A stretch of 14,733 nucleotides of DNA. Origin: DATKIY01 sp035543875. Its GTDB lineage: Bacteria; Actinomycetota; Actinomycetes; JAHEKZ01. The stretch is taken from NCBI GenBank assembly GCA_035543875.1, contig DATKIY010000065.1, positions 1 through 14,733 on the forward strand. Reading direction: 5' to 3'. Of the stretch, positions 14,687-14,733 are shown piece after piece (position 1 is the stretch's first letter; the number at the start of each line of letters is the position of its first letter). The notes below the pieces were generated by a model. The model did not search any database. It had not been told where the DNA came from and saw nothing but the letters and a program-made list of their open reading frames with translations. The position numbers and the translations under genes are program-made.

Positions 14687-14733
14687 GCCCATCCCCGTAA
14701 TCGGAAAGTGTCAGTCGCTCTTGGAGATCAAAG

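Overview
The window looks like chromosomal DNA from a moderately high-GC actinobacterium (Actinomycetota). The evidence is the GC-rich third codon positions, the mix of ATG, GTG and possibly TTG starts behind GGAG/GGAAGG ribosome binding sites, the Ala-rich signal peptides, and several protein families common in Nocardioides-like actinobacteria (delta-60 repeat proteins, Septum_form-like proteins, HxlR-SCP2 regulators). I cannot name a genus. No tRNA, rRNA, CRISPR array, transposase or phage gene is visible.

Layout: eleven protein genes are supported. Positions 69-3611 hold three minus-strand genes: a large secreted multi-domain beta-sandwich protein, an aminoglycoside-phosphotransferase-fold kinase and a small lipoprotein. 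A divergent plus-strand gene (3876-4724) encodes a secreted two-domain protein. It converges on a very large minus-strand gene (4760-8047) for a TM0106-type protein that joins a RecB-like nuclease with a four-Cys Fe-S site, a DEDD exonuclease-like domain and an SF1 DNA2/UPF1-like helicase. After a 336-bp gap without a gene come two tandem paralogous secreted delta-60 repeat proteins (8384-10852) in a probable operon. Next are a membrane-anchored Cys-rich Septum_form-like protein (11007-11993) and a SAM methyltransferase (12132-12947) that ends in a strong hairpin. An HxlR-SCP2 regulator (13173-13895) is divergent from the methyltransferase, with an inverted-repeat operator candidate between them. 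The last gene (14024-14686) is a secreted protein resembling domains of PEP-CTERM exoproteins.

How the genes fit together: seven of the eleven products carry an export signal or membrane anchor, so much of the window serves the cell envelope or exterior. The genes are mostly independent small transcription units. The two relationships the sequence supports are the delta-60 tandem pair (co-transcribed paralogues) and the regulator/methyltransferase divergon (likely regulator and target). The helicase-nuclease is the most striking protein, but it stands alone with no partner genes that would mark a defence island. I found no clearly undescribed multi-gene system.
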